Source: Helicobacteraceae bacterium UBA6016
GTDB lineage: Bacteria; Campylobacterota; Campylobacteria; Campylobacterales; UBA6016
Reading direction: 5' to 3'
Length of the DNA stretch: 15,880 nucleotides
NCBI GenBank assembly: GCA_002428055.1
Contig: DIZY01000069.1
Coordinates: forward strand, 11,864 to 27,743
Shown here: positions 1 through 6,166 of the stretch, in pieces
Layout: each line of letters starts with the position of its first letter
Numbering within the stretch: position 1 is the first letter of the stretch
The notes under the pieces: model-generated
The model's database searches: none
Seen by the model: the letters and a program-made list of their open reading frames with translations, nothing else
Told to the model about the DNA's origin: nothing
Made by a program: the position numbers and the translations under genes

Positions 1-669
1 CGACGCCGTATAGGTTTTGCCGCCGTCCTCTTTTGACACGCTCAAAACAAACTCTTTACTCTCTCTTTTTTCAGGCGTAACATCGCTAAAATTATTTGGC
101 AAAGCCACTTTTAAAATACCTTTGTCGGCACTTTTGATGGTAAATTTATCGTCACCTATCGTAAACATGACATCTGCGCCCTCAAGCGGCTTGCCATTAT
201 ATGAGACGACAAAGCCGTACTCTTTTGAAGCCGTATATCTATCGTGTTCTCTTGGGAGCGGGTTTGGGAGTATCTCTAAAATATTTTTTTGCTTATTCGT
301 TAGCTTCGATGGAGAAATTTTGGTAGGCTTGCCGTTTGCGCTTAGATACCTGATAGCAAAATCGCTACCGTTCACATCCACGCTAAGCGCCGTAAGGGCG
401 TAGTAGCCGCCCATATTGATTTTTGGGATTATCATCCCCTCTTTAAGCTCGGCGTTTGCCGTGCTAAGGTCTGGTAGAAGATATGAAGCTGATATATTCT
501 TATCCTCTGCGCCGCTCAGAGCTAGCATAGTAGCCCCCCCGTGCATCGAGTGTTTGCCGGAGGTTTTATTTTGCTCTTTTGCGTGCTGTTTACACGGCTC
601 CCAGTGTATGCCGCCGGAGGCGAAACACGCCGAGGATGCCAATAAGATTGCAAGTAGTGTATATCTCAT
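1..669 (-). CDS. Secreted/periplasmic protein, DUF4198-like, partial (3' end outside window)
   Basis: An uninterrupted reading frame of 223 codons runs from an ATG at 669 to the left edge without a stop, so the C-terminus is missing. A strong AAGGAG ribosome site lies just before the ATG, overlapping the end of the upstream TonB receptor gene, so the two are probably one operon. The protein begins with a signal peptide (MRYTLLAILLASSACFA, about residues 1-17). A C at position 15 gives only a weak lipobox. After residue 135 come the strings LPREHDRY and NGKPLEGADV, which resemble the Ig-like periplasmic DUF4198/NikM group as I remember it; that group is often linked to metal uptake. The mature protein is rich in His/Met/Cys early on (residues 20-50). 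A run of seven G lies in the coding strand at codons 44-46. The substrate is unknown and the family assignment is tentative; that this is a real exported protein is well supported. Confidence 0.75.
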   Translation of the reverse strand, partial: MRYTLLAILLASSACFASGGIHWEPCKQHAKEQNKTSGKHSMHGGATMLALSGAEDKNISASYLLPDLSTANAELKEGMIIPKINMGGYYALTALSVDVNGSDFAIRYLSANGKPTKISPSKLTNKQKNILEILPNPLPREHDRYTASKEYGFVVSYNGKPLEGADVMFTIGDDKFTIKSADKGILKVALPNNFSDVTPEKRESKEFVLSVSKEDGGKTYTAS

Positions 670-678
670 TGCGACTCC

Positions 679-2865
679 TTAAAATTTCATAGAGAGTCCG
701 GCAGTCCAGACACGCCCAGGATTTACGGTAGCTGTAATATCTTCATAATTGTAAACTCTGTCATAGTTGCGATCGTTGCTTGCTCTTGCGTTTGATATAT
801 ATTGTTTGTCAAATAGATTATCTACTCTTGCAAACGCCTCAAAAGTCAGTTTGCCTATTTTGTGAGTGTGTCTAGCTATGAGGTTAAACACATTGTAGCT
901 GTCCATCTTGAGCTGATTTATCTCATCAGCGTAGTAGTCGGATTTGTATAGATACTCAAGACCAACTATCGTATTTGCTCCGGCGCGACCGCTTAGAGTC
1001 ACATCCACGGTGTTTTTGCTTGTTCTTGGTATTACCTTGCCGGCAAGAGAGTAGCGTGACTGCGAGTATCCGGCGGCATACGGGCTTCCAAGACCAAGAT
1101 AATAGCTATCAAACTCCGTAAATTTAGCATCTAGGTAAGTGTACGCCAACTCCATCCATACCGGTTTTTTGTTGTCGCTGCTTAGGCTAAGCTCAAACCC
1201 TTTGCTTCTCATACCGCCCACATTTTCGTATCTTTGATGGTTTGTGGCAGTCGAAGAAGAATAATCTCCAAGAATAGATGATATGTAGTTTTTCCTATCA
1301 AGCAAAAATATTGTCGCCTCGTATGATTGTTTGCCAAGCGAAGTTTGCAACTCTCCACGCACCCCGATGTCGTAGTTTATCGAGTGTTCCGGCTTTAAAT
1401 CAGGATTATTTTCCGTCTGTGCGTTAAGGCTCGTAGTCCCCGCATATAGCTGCTCTACGCTAGGCGTACGAAACCCTGTTGAGCGGTTGAAAAATATAGT
1501 CGCTTCAGGCGTAACTTGATATGCGGCTCCCAGTCTATGCGACCAAACGCTAAAATCGCTTCTTAATAGTTGCCTATTGTTGTAGTCGTCATACTTGTAT
1601 TTAACACTATCATGCCTTCCGTTTATGGTCACCGTAAACTTATCAGAAACGGCATATTTGACCTCTGCATACGGAGCATATACCTCTTCGGTCGTTTTGT
1701 TGTCACCAGTTGTCGTTCCGGCTCTATAGACGGTAGGACTAAACGGCGATGTCTTAAAACTGGTAATATATGAGGTTATGTTTTTGTAACTGTTGTTTCT
1801 AAGATCAAGCCCCAGCATATAAGCCGCAACATCTCCTGATTTTCTAAACTCGCTTTTAATACCTTTTTGCGCTTGCGAATAGTCGTTTTTGGTCGTATAC
1901 GCATCCTCTGATGTTACGACAGCGCCTGTGGCCGTATAGTTTTGAGGGGCGGACACATATTTGGTTTTATCGCCGTAGTAATACCCATTTAACATAAAGT
2001 TGGCTTTTGAATCAAAATCCTTGCTATATGTCGCATACAGCTTCAGCAAATCCACATCGTACATTCTCGTATAGTCCCTACCTGCGCCGTTTGCGGTGGA
2101 CTCGCTTTTCGGGTCGTTTTGGGCTTGCGTTATGCCGCCGACCGTACCGTGTGAATCTTTTTCTCTGGATGATTTTTCAAACCCTACCGTTACATCGCTC
2201 GTATTGTCTATAAAATATTGGAATTTACCGTTTAGGTATCTAGTCTGATAATCAGAGTTTGCCCAATATCCGTCGCTTTTTCTCTCGCTTGCTTGCAGTC
2301 TAAAACTATATTTGTCCGTCGTATGCCCGACCTCCGCCATAAGCTTATGATAGTTGAAGCTACCTGCCTCGTACAAAGCCGTCACCGCGTGTCTGGCATT
2401 TCTTTTTGTGGTAATGATAACGGCGCCCGACAAAGCATCCTCGCCGAATAGATAAGATGCGCCGCCTTTTACGACTTTGATGGACTCTATATCGTCCAGG
2501 TCGATATTGACCGCACCCGTTCTCTCAAACACAGGCACGCCGTCTATTACAACCGCAACGCCAGGCTTCTCGCCCATATATCGTTGATTTTCAACGCCCC
2601 TTATGTGTATTTTTACCTGATTGGCATTTTGCACATCCGTCGTGATGCCGGGTATTTTTTGGAGTACCTGCTGGATATTTTCCACATGAGCATTGTCAAC
2701 CTCTTCGCCGCTAATCGTCGATGCCGTCGAAACCTCCGTTTTTTTAGCGTGAAAGCGGTCGTCTATAGTGGTAGAATCTATGGTAATATTTCCCAAATTT
2801 TCGGCAGCCGTAGCCGAGGCAACCAGAAAAGCTAAAAGTGATAAATTTCTTGATAGAAGTGACAC
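679..2865 (-). CDS. TonB-dependent outer-membrane receptor
   Basis: A 728-residue protein of normal length for a TonB-dependent transporter, which takes up a scarce ligand (siderophore, haem, cobalamin or metal) across the outer membrane using TonB/ExbBD energy. It has a signal peptide (residues 1-21, cleavage likely after ATAA), a TonB-box-like NITID at 26-30, and a plug domain at about 40-155 (KIPGI, HIRGVENQR, VVIDGVPVF, VVKGGASYLFGEDALSGAV). A long Tyr/Asn/Thr-rich region of alternating strands follows, consistent with a 22-strand barrel. The last residue is Phe, as usual for BamA-inserted barrels. The start is GTG at 2865, chosen for the AAAGGA site 8 bases upstream and the intact signal peptide. 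The downstream gene is a secreted protein in the same operon; msrA is divergent. The ligand cannot be read from the sequence. The 11-bp tandem repeat upstream suggests response-regulator control. Confidence 0.93.
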   Translation of the reverse strand: MSLLSRNLSLLAFLVASATAAENLGNITIDSTTIDDRFHAKKTEVSTASTISGEEVDNAHVENIQQVLQKIPGITTDVQNANQVKIHIRGVENQRYMGEKPGVAVVIDGVPVFERTGAVNIDLDDIESIKVVKGGASYLFGEDALSGAVIITTKRNARHAVTALYEAGSFNYHKLMAEVGHTTDKYSFRLQASERKSDGYWANSDYQTRYLNGKFQYFIDNTSDVTVGFEKSSREKDSHGTVGGITQAQNDPKSESTANGAGRDYTRMYDVDLLKLYATYSKDFDSKANFMLNGYYYGDKTKYVSAPQNYTATGAVVTSEDAYTTKNDYSQAQKGIKSEFRKSGDVAAYMLGLDLRNNSYKNITSYITSFKTSPFSPTVYRAGTTTGDNKTTEEVYAPYAEVKYAVSDKFTVTINGRHDSVKYKYDDYNNRQLLRSDFSVWSHRLGAAYQVTPEATIFFNRSTGFRTPSVEQLYAGTTSLNAQTENNPDLKPEHSINYDIGVRGELQTSLGKQSYEATIFLLDRKNYISSILGDYSSSTATNHQRYENVGGMRSKGFELSLSSDNKKPVWMELAYTYLDAKFTEFDSYYLGLGSPYAAGYSQSRYSLAGKVIPRTSKNTVDVTLSGRAGANTIVGLEYLYKSDYYADEINQLKMDSYNVFNLIARHTHKIGKLTFEAFARVDNLFDKQYISNARASNDRNYDRVYNYEDITATVNPGRVWTAGLSMKF

Positions 2866-2913
2866 CGAAAAATCCTTTTAAAAAATTAATAAGAGTGTTT
2901 TGTAACTTTGAAG

Positions 2914-2935
2914 TGTTAAGTTTGTGTTAAGTTTG
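2914..2935. repeat. Perfect 11-bp tandem repeat in the TonB-receptor/msrA divergent promoter region
   Basis: TGTTAAGTTTG occurs twice head to tail (2914-2924 and 2925-2935) in the 93-base gap between two divergent genes. An 11-bp period places equivalent bases on one face of the helix. This is the typical layout of OmpR/PhoB-family response-regulator sites, so a regulator-binding site is plausible. On the minus strand the repeats end near where a -35 for the receptor gene would lie (-10 candidate TATTAA around 2886-2891). On the plus strand they overlap the likely msrA promoter core. The regulator is not identifiable. Confidence 0.55.
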
Positions 2936-2958
2936 TAAATTTATATTAAGGGGAGTGT

Positions 2959-3486
2959 ATGGCATTAAAAGAGATTACTTTGGCAGGCGGATGTTTTTGG
3001 TGTATTGAAGCCGTATATAGCGGTATGCGAGGCGTCAAAAAAGCGACAAGCGGCTACGCCAACGGCAACACACAAAACCCGACATATGAAGCGGTGTGCA
3101 GAGGAAATACCGGATATGCCGAAGCGGTCAAGATAGAATATGACGAAGATGTCGTAAGCGTAGAGAAAATATTGGAAGTTTTCTGGCACATCCACGACCC
3201 GACCTCACTAAATCGTCAAGGCGCAGATACGGGTACGCAGTATAGAAGCGGGGTATATTATGCAGATGAAGCGCAAAAAGCCGTCATAGTGGCAAGCCTA
3301 GCTAAAGCCAAAGGGATGTTTGCGGGGCCGATAGTAACCGAGATAGAGCCTCTGAAAAACTGGTACGAAGCAGAAAAGTATCATCAAAACTACTTTGCAA
3401 ACAATCCGGAAGCGGGATATTGTATGGCTGTTGTTGCGCCAAAGGTGGTGAAGTTTAGAGGGAAGTTTGGGGAGCTTACCAAATAA
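2959..3486 (+). CDS. msrA: Peptide-methionine (S)-S-oxide reductase MsrA
   Basis: A 175-residue single-domain enzyme that reduces the S epimer of methionine sulfoxide in oxidised proteins, using thioredoxin as the final donor. The family motif GCFWC is at residues 11-15; Cys12 is the catalytic cysteine and Cys15 lies close by. Further MsrA hallmarks are TSGYANG, PTYEAVCRGNTGYAE, HIHDPTSLNRQGADTGTQYRS, and a C-terminal GYCMAV with Cys155, a candidate resolving cysteine. There is no fused MsrB domain. No signal peptide is seen, so it should be cytoplasmic. The start ATG has a strong AAGGGGAG site 5 bases upstream. The stop TAA overlaps a 9-bp-arm palindrome followed by TTTT that may serve as its terminator as well as the promoter/operator of the next gene. 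Confidence 0.97.
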   Translation: MALKEITLAGGCFWCIEAVYSGMRGVKKATSGYANGNTQNPTYEAVCRGNTGYAEAVKIEYDEDVVSVEKILEVFWHIHDPTSLNRQGADTGTQYRSGVYYADEAQKAVIVASLAKAKGMFAGPIVTEIEPLKNWYEAEKYHQNYFANNPEAGYCMAVVAPKVVKFRGKFGELTK

Positions 3487-3516
3487 TTGACAACATCTTG
3501 TCAATTTTGCTAAAAT
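3485..3516 (+). promoter_or_regulatory. Promoter with overlapping palindromic operator for the yefM-yoeB pair
   Basis: TTGACA (3487-3492) and TAAAAT (3511-3516) are separated by 18 bases, a good sigma-70-type promoter. The -35 is part of a perfect inverted repeat with 9-bp arms (3485-3493 and 3498-3506) around CATC. Type II antitoxins of the YefM family usually repress their own operon by binding such palindromes, so this is the likely operator. The repeat is followed by TTTT and overlaps the msrA stop, so it could also act as a weak msrA terminator. Confidence 0.7.
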
Positions 3517-3538
3517 CAAGCAAAAACAAGGTTTTAAC

Positions 3539-3793
3539 ATGCAAGCCGTAAACTACTCAACAGCTAGAAATAACCTTAAATCGATAATGAAAGAGGTGTG
3601 TCAAAACCACGACGAGTACATCGTAAACGACAAAGACGGCTCCAATGTCGTCATACTCTCCCTAGAAGACTACAGCGCACTCAAAGAAACCGCATATCTA
3701 CTTAGCTCCCCCGCAAACGCCAAAAGACTTTTTGAAAGCATAGAGAGCTTCAAAAATAGCGGCGGCATGGAAAAAAATTTGGCTGATATATAG
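3539..3793 (+). CDS. yefM: Type II antitoxin, YefM/Phd family
   Basis: An 84-residue protein with the classic N-terminal Phd/YefM dimerisation and DNA-binding fold: NYSTARNNLKSIMKEV, then HDEYIVNDKDGSNVVILSLEDY, the most conserved block of YefM. The C-terminal part (about 52-84, LLSSPANAKRLFESIESF) is the toxin-wrapping tail. It should neutralise YoeB and, with it, repress the promoter at 3487-3516. The ATG has an AAGG site 6 bases upstream. The stop TAG at 3791-3793 shares its G with the GTG start of the toxin, the tight coupling typical of these modules. Confidence 0.93.
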   Translation: MQAVNYSTARNNLKSIMKEVCQNHDEYIVNDKDGSNVVILSLEDYSALKETAYLLSSPANAKRLFESIESFKNSGGMEKNLADI

Positions 3794-4053
3794 TGAAAAT
3801 AGTGTTTCATCCAAACGGATGGGAGGACTATCTATATTGGCAACAGACAGACAAGCAAACGCTCAAACGAATCAATACTCTCATCAAAGATATAGAGCGA
3901 AATCCATTTGACGGAATTGGCAAACCTGAGGCTCTAAAGTTTGATCTAGGCGGTTTTTGGAGCAGGCGGATAGACGGCGAACATCGGCTAGTGTATGCCA
4001 TAAAAGACGATGAGGTGCATATATTAGCTTGTCGGTATCATTATGGGAGATAG
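3793..4053 (+). CDS. yoeB: Type II toxin YoeB (ribosome-dependent mRNA endonuclease)
   Basis: An 86-residue RelE-fold toxin that cuts mRNA in the ribosomal A site when freed from YefM. All key residues known from E. coli YoeB are present at the same numbers: Glu46 (GKPEAL), Arg65 (DGEHRL), His83 and Tyr84 (CRYHYGR at the C-terminus). The toxin therefore looks catalytically intact. It starts with GTG at 3793, overlapping the antitoxin stop by one base, which keeps toxin synthesis coupled to and below that of the antitoxin. Its stop (4051-4053) directly abuts the stop of the opposing PIN-toxin gene, with no terminator between them. Confidence 0.95.
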   Translation: MKIVFHPNGWEDYLYWQQTDKQTLKRINTLIKDIERNPFDGIGKPEALKFDLGGFWSRRIDGEHRLVYAIKDDEVHILACRYHYGR

Positions 4054-4434
4054 CTATTTGACGCACTTTTTGAGGTCGTTGTCGAAGTTCAATATGTCAT
4101 AGTTTTGGAGTTTGGCTTTGGCGCAAATGAGGGCGTCTACAAAGTCGATATTTTTGCGTTCCAGTATGTTTAGCGCCTCAAAAAGTATGATTTTGTTATC
4201 GCCCACTATGCCGTCAAGACTCATCACCGTTTTGAGGTCACCTATGATGCTCTGTTTTGGCAGTCCGTATACTTTTAGGAGCACAAAATAAATCTCGGCA
4301 AGCACGCCATCTAGTATCTCCGCCTCTATCTCTCTGGATTCTACTTTTAGCAGTATTTCTTTTGCTTTTTGGAAGCGCTCTTCATGGTCTGCCGTCAAAA
4401 ATCTGACGATGATATTTGCATCAATGAGATACAT
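4054..4434 (-). CDS. PIN-domain toxin (VapC-like ribonuclease)
   Basis: A 126-residue PIN-domain protein, the normal length for VapC-type toxins, which are Mg2+-dependent RNases usually aimed at tRNA or rRNA. The acidic centre is complete: Asp5 (YLIDANI), Glu47 (VLAEIYF), Asp100 (DFVDALI) and Asp118 (LNFDND). It is translated from an ATG at 4434 lying inside the end of the antitoxin gene (14-base overlap) with a GAGG-like site upstream, so it is coupled to its antitoxin. It converges with yoeB without a gap. Its partner is a Phd/YefM-like rather than VapB-like antitoxin, so a strict vapC name is avoided. Confidence 0.9.
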   Translation of the reverse strand: MYLIDANIIVRFLTADHEERFQKAKEILLKVESREIEAEILDGVLAEIYFVLLKVYGLPKQSIIGDLKTVMSLDGIVGDNKIILFEALNILERKNIDFVDALICAKAKLQNYDILNFDNDLKKCVK

Positions 4435-4669
4435 ATTTCGCCCTCATAGCCTCCATCATCGCCGACTCTTTGGCGGCGTCTAAGTCGGCAATAGGCGGCA
4501 CTTTGCCCTTGTATTTTCCGGCTAGGCTCTCTATGGCGGAGTGTTTTTTGATTGGGTATACGACGGCTATCTTTTGATTTTTGCGCTTATCCACTATCTC
4601 AAGCACATCGGTTACCTTGCTCAAAATAGATATATTCTTTTGAATCTCCCCTATTCCTACCGTTATCAT
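4421..4669 (-). CDS. Type II antitoxin, Phd/YefM-like, partner of the PIN toxin
   Basis: An 82-residue protein with an N-terminal strand-helix start (MITVGIGEIQKNISILSK) and the strand pair LEIVDKRKNQKIAVVYP, matching the Phd/YefM DNA-binding fold. The C-terminal half (about 45-82) is charged and likely unfolded until bound to the toxin. The gene lies immediately upstream of, and overlaps by 14 bases, the PIN-toxin gene, the standard antitoxin-first order. It has its own near-consensus promoter (4699-4727) with a palindrome over the -35, pointing to autorepression. The two antitoxins in this window share fold but little sequence, so cross-neutralisation is not expected from what is seen. Confidence 0.85.
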   Translation of the reverse strand: MITVGIGEIQKNISILSKVTDVLEIVDKRKNQKIAVVYPIKKHSAIESLAGKYKGKVPPIADLDAAKESAMMEAMRAKYVSH

Positions 4670-4698
4670 GACAAAGCCTTTTATATAAACTGTTTTAA

Positions 4699-4727
4699 AT
4701 TATATATATAAATGACAGGCTTGTCAA
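4699..4727 (-). promoter_or_regulatory. Consensus sigma-70 promoter with operator-like palindrome for the Phd/PIN pair
   Basis: On the minus strand TTGACA (4727-4722) and TATAAT (4704-4699) are exactly 17 bases apart, a perfect consensus match. An inverted repeat TGACA-N4-TGTCA (4713-4726) overlaps the -35 and is a likely antitoxin operator. The -35 begins only 9 bases from the stop codon of the ATPase gene, and no terminator is visible between them, so defence-operon transcripts may read into this module. Confidence 0.85.
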
Positions 4728-4735
4728 TATAAAAA

Positions 4736-6166
4736 TTATTGCAATAAAAGCGCCCCTAAAGCCTCAACAGCCCTTATCGCATCTTCCAATTCTCTTCTAT
4801 ACAGAGGTTGTGACTCATCGGCGTGAGACTGTGGGTTTAATATCCTATCCTTGATACTATTTATGTCATGGAATCTATCTTGCTCAAATAGCTTTTTTAT
4901 CTCTTCCACAGCTTGCAAAACAATATTTGCAAATTCAACGCATTTTTGTTCTCGTTGTCCTTCCGGTATTCTATGGCAATTTTCAAATCCTTTTAACGCC
5001 CCAACTAATTTTGGGAAGCACTTTTCCAGCTCTTCATAATTATCTTTTATTTTTACACTATGCAATGCTCCATCCAATGTTCTCAGACCTAAATAGCTAT
5101 GTGCCAATCTCTCAACTTCTTTTCTAAGATAATTTGCGCAAGCGGGATAATCCCTATTGTCAAAATGTCTTTGCGCAATTTCTTTGTATGATTCTGACGG
5201 ATTTATAAATGGTATCTCATGTCCATTGCTACATTTATCGGTATATATCTCAAAAGCCTTCCAATTCATTTTGTCTTTGAAAACCTCAAACAGCCCCTTA
5301 TCGTGCGTAAAAAAGAAAATCTGATAATCGCCAAATTCACTTTTTAGTATATCAATCAAATTCATGCGATTATTCATATCGAGGCTGATAAGCAGGTCAT
5401 CTAAGACGAGTATTTTGAGACTATCGCTATCTAGTAGTCCAAACTGTTTTTTGATTATCGCAAAATATACGCTCATCGCAAGAGCGGAGAGTCTCGCTTC
5501 GTTCAAAAATAGATGATACTTGCCAATATCTTGGTCGAAAAAATCAATTTTTAAAAATACGGTTTTATCGAAGCTGTCAAATATTATGTCGATAATTTTG
5601 AAATCATGTTTGAATTTTTCAAGCATAGTATTTATATTTTCAAACAAATCCTCCTCGATAATTCTCTTGTACTCGTCAAAATACGCTTGCCCTTTTAGGT
5701 CTTTTAGCGTTTTATCATTCTCTATCGGATAGTCCTCAAGGATTTTATCAAAAAAACTGTAGAGGTTTTTTTCTGTAGCTAAGCCTTGGGGCGGCCCTTC
5801 ATAGGTGATCTGTAGGAGGCTTTTGTAATCTAGCAGCGGTCTTGATACTGAGAGTTTTTCTATAAAGTTATAACTTCCGTCCAAACTCAAATGGTCTTCG
5901 TCGATTCTGAGAGTCTCATCGTTTGAAAATTCAAACTCAAGATATGTCTCGTCATTGCTTTTGAAAATATTTTTCTGTTCTCTAAAAGCATCGATAGATA
6001 TAGACGGCGTAGACAAAAACTCAAAAGCTTTAAAAAGAGAGCTTTTGCCGCTTCCGTTTTCGCCGTAGATAAGCGCATTTTGCCCATCTATCTCAAATGT
6101 ATTGTTTTGTTCATCATCCGCAAAAAACCGAAAATTTTGAAGTTTTATCTTGTTTATCTTAATCAT
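4736..6166 (-). CDS. SMC/RecF-like ABC ATPase with C-terminal helical (HEPN-like?) domain; third gene of defence operon
   Basis: A 476-residue AAA_23/RecF-type ATPase. The N-terminus KINKIKLQNFRFF is typical of SMC/RecF heads. Walker A is GENGSGKSS (35-43), a divergent ABC signature LNEARLSA lies near 221-228, Walker B is LVLDD (253-257), the D-loop is SLD (261-263) and the H-loop is THD (287-289). The insert between Walker A and the signature is short, so there is no long coiled coil as in SMC or Rad50. Residues 301-476 form a separate helical domain with LRKEVERLAH (347-356) and RILNPQSH (441-448). The latter fits the loose HEPN ribonuclease pattern R-x4-6-H. If real, this would resemble ABC-ATPase/RNase fusions such as PrrC and RloC that accompany restriction systems; this is inference. 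The ATG overlaps the methylase end by 8 bases, with a GGAG site inside that gene. No membrane segments are seen. Confidence 0.88.
   Translation of the reverse strand: MIKINKIKLQNFRFFADDEQNNTFEIDGQNALIYGENGSGKSSLFKAFEFLSTPSISIDAFREQKNIFKSNDETYLEFEFSNDETLRIDEDHLSLDGSYNFIEKLSVSRPLLDYKSLLQITYEGPPQGLATEKNLYSFFDKILEDYPIENDKTLKDLKGQAYFDEYKRIIEEDLFENINTMLEKFKHDFKIIDIIFDSFDKTVFLKIDFFDQDIGKYHLFLNEARLSALAMSVYFAIIKKQFGLLDSDSLKILVLDDLLISLDMNNRMNLIDILKSEFGDYQIFFFTHDKGLFEVFKDKMNWKAFEIYTDKCSNGHEIPFINPSESYKEIAQRHFDNRDYPACANYLRKEVERLAHSYLGLRTLDGALHSVKIKDNYEELEKCFPKLVGALKGFENCHRIPEGQREQKCVEFANIVLQAVEEIKKLFEQDRFHDINSIKDRILNPQSHADESQPLYRRELEDAIRAVEALGALLLQ

Noticed and set aside
17..682. Two plus-strand open frames of 128 and 88 codons at the left edge
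   Set aside because: They are antisense to the uninterrupted signal-peptide reading frame on the minus strand (669 to 1), which has a ribosome site and sensible protein; the plus frames have neither.
4736..4747. Perfect 12-bp palindrome TTATTGCAATAA at the ATPase stop codon
   Set aside because: Low-complexity AT-rich palindromes of this size are expected by chance; no T-run follows, so it is not a terminator, and nothing else marks it as an att core.
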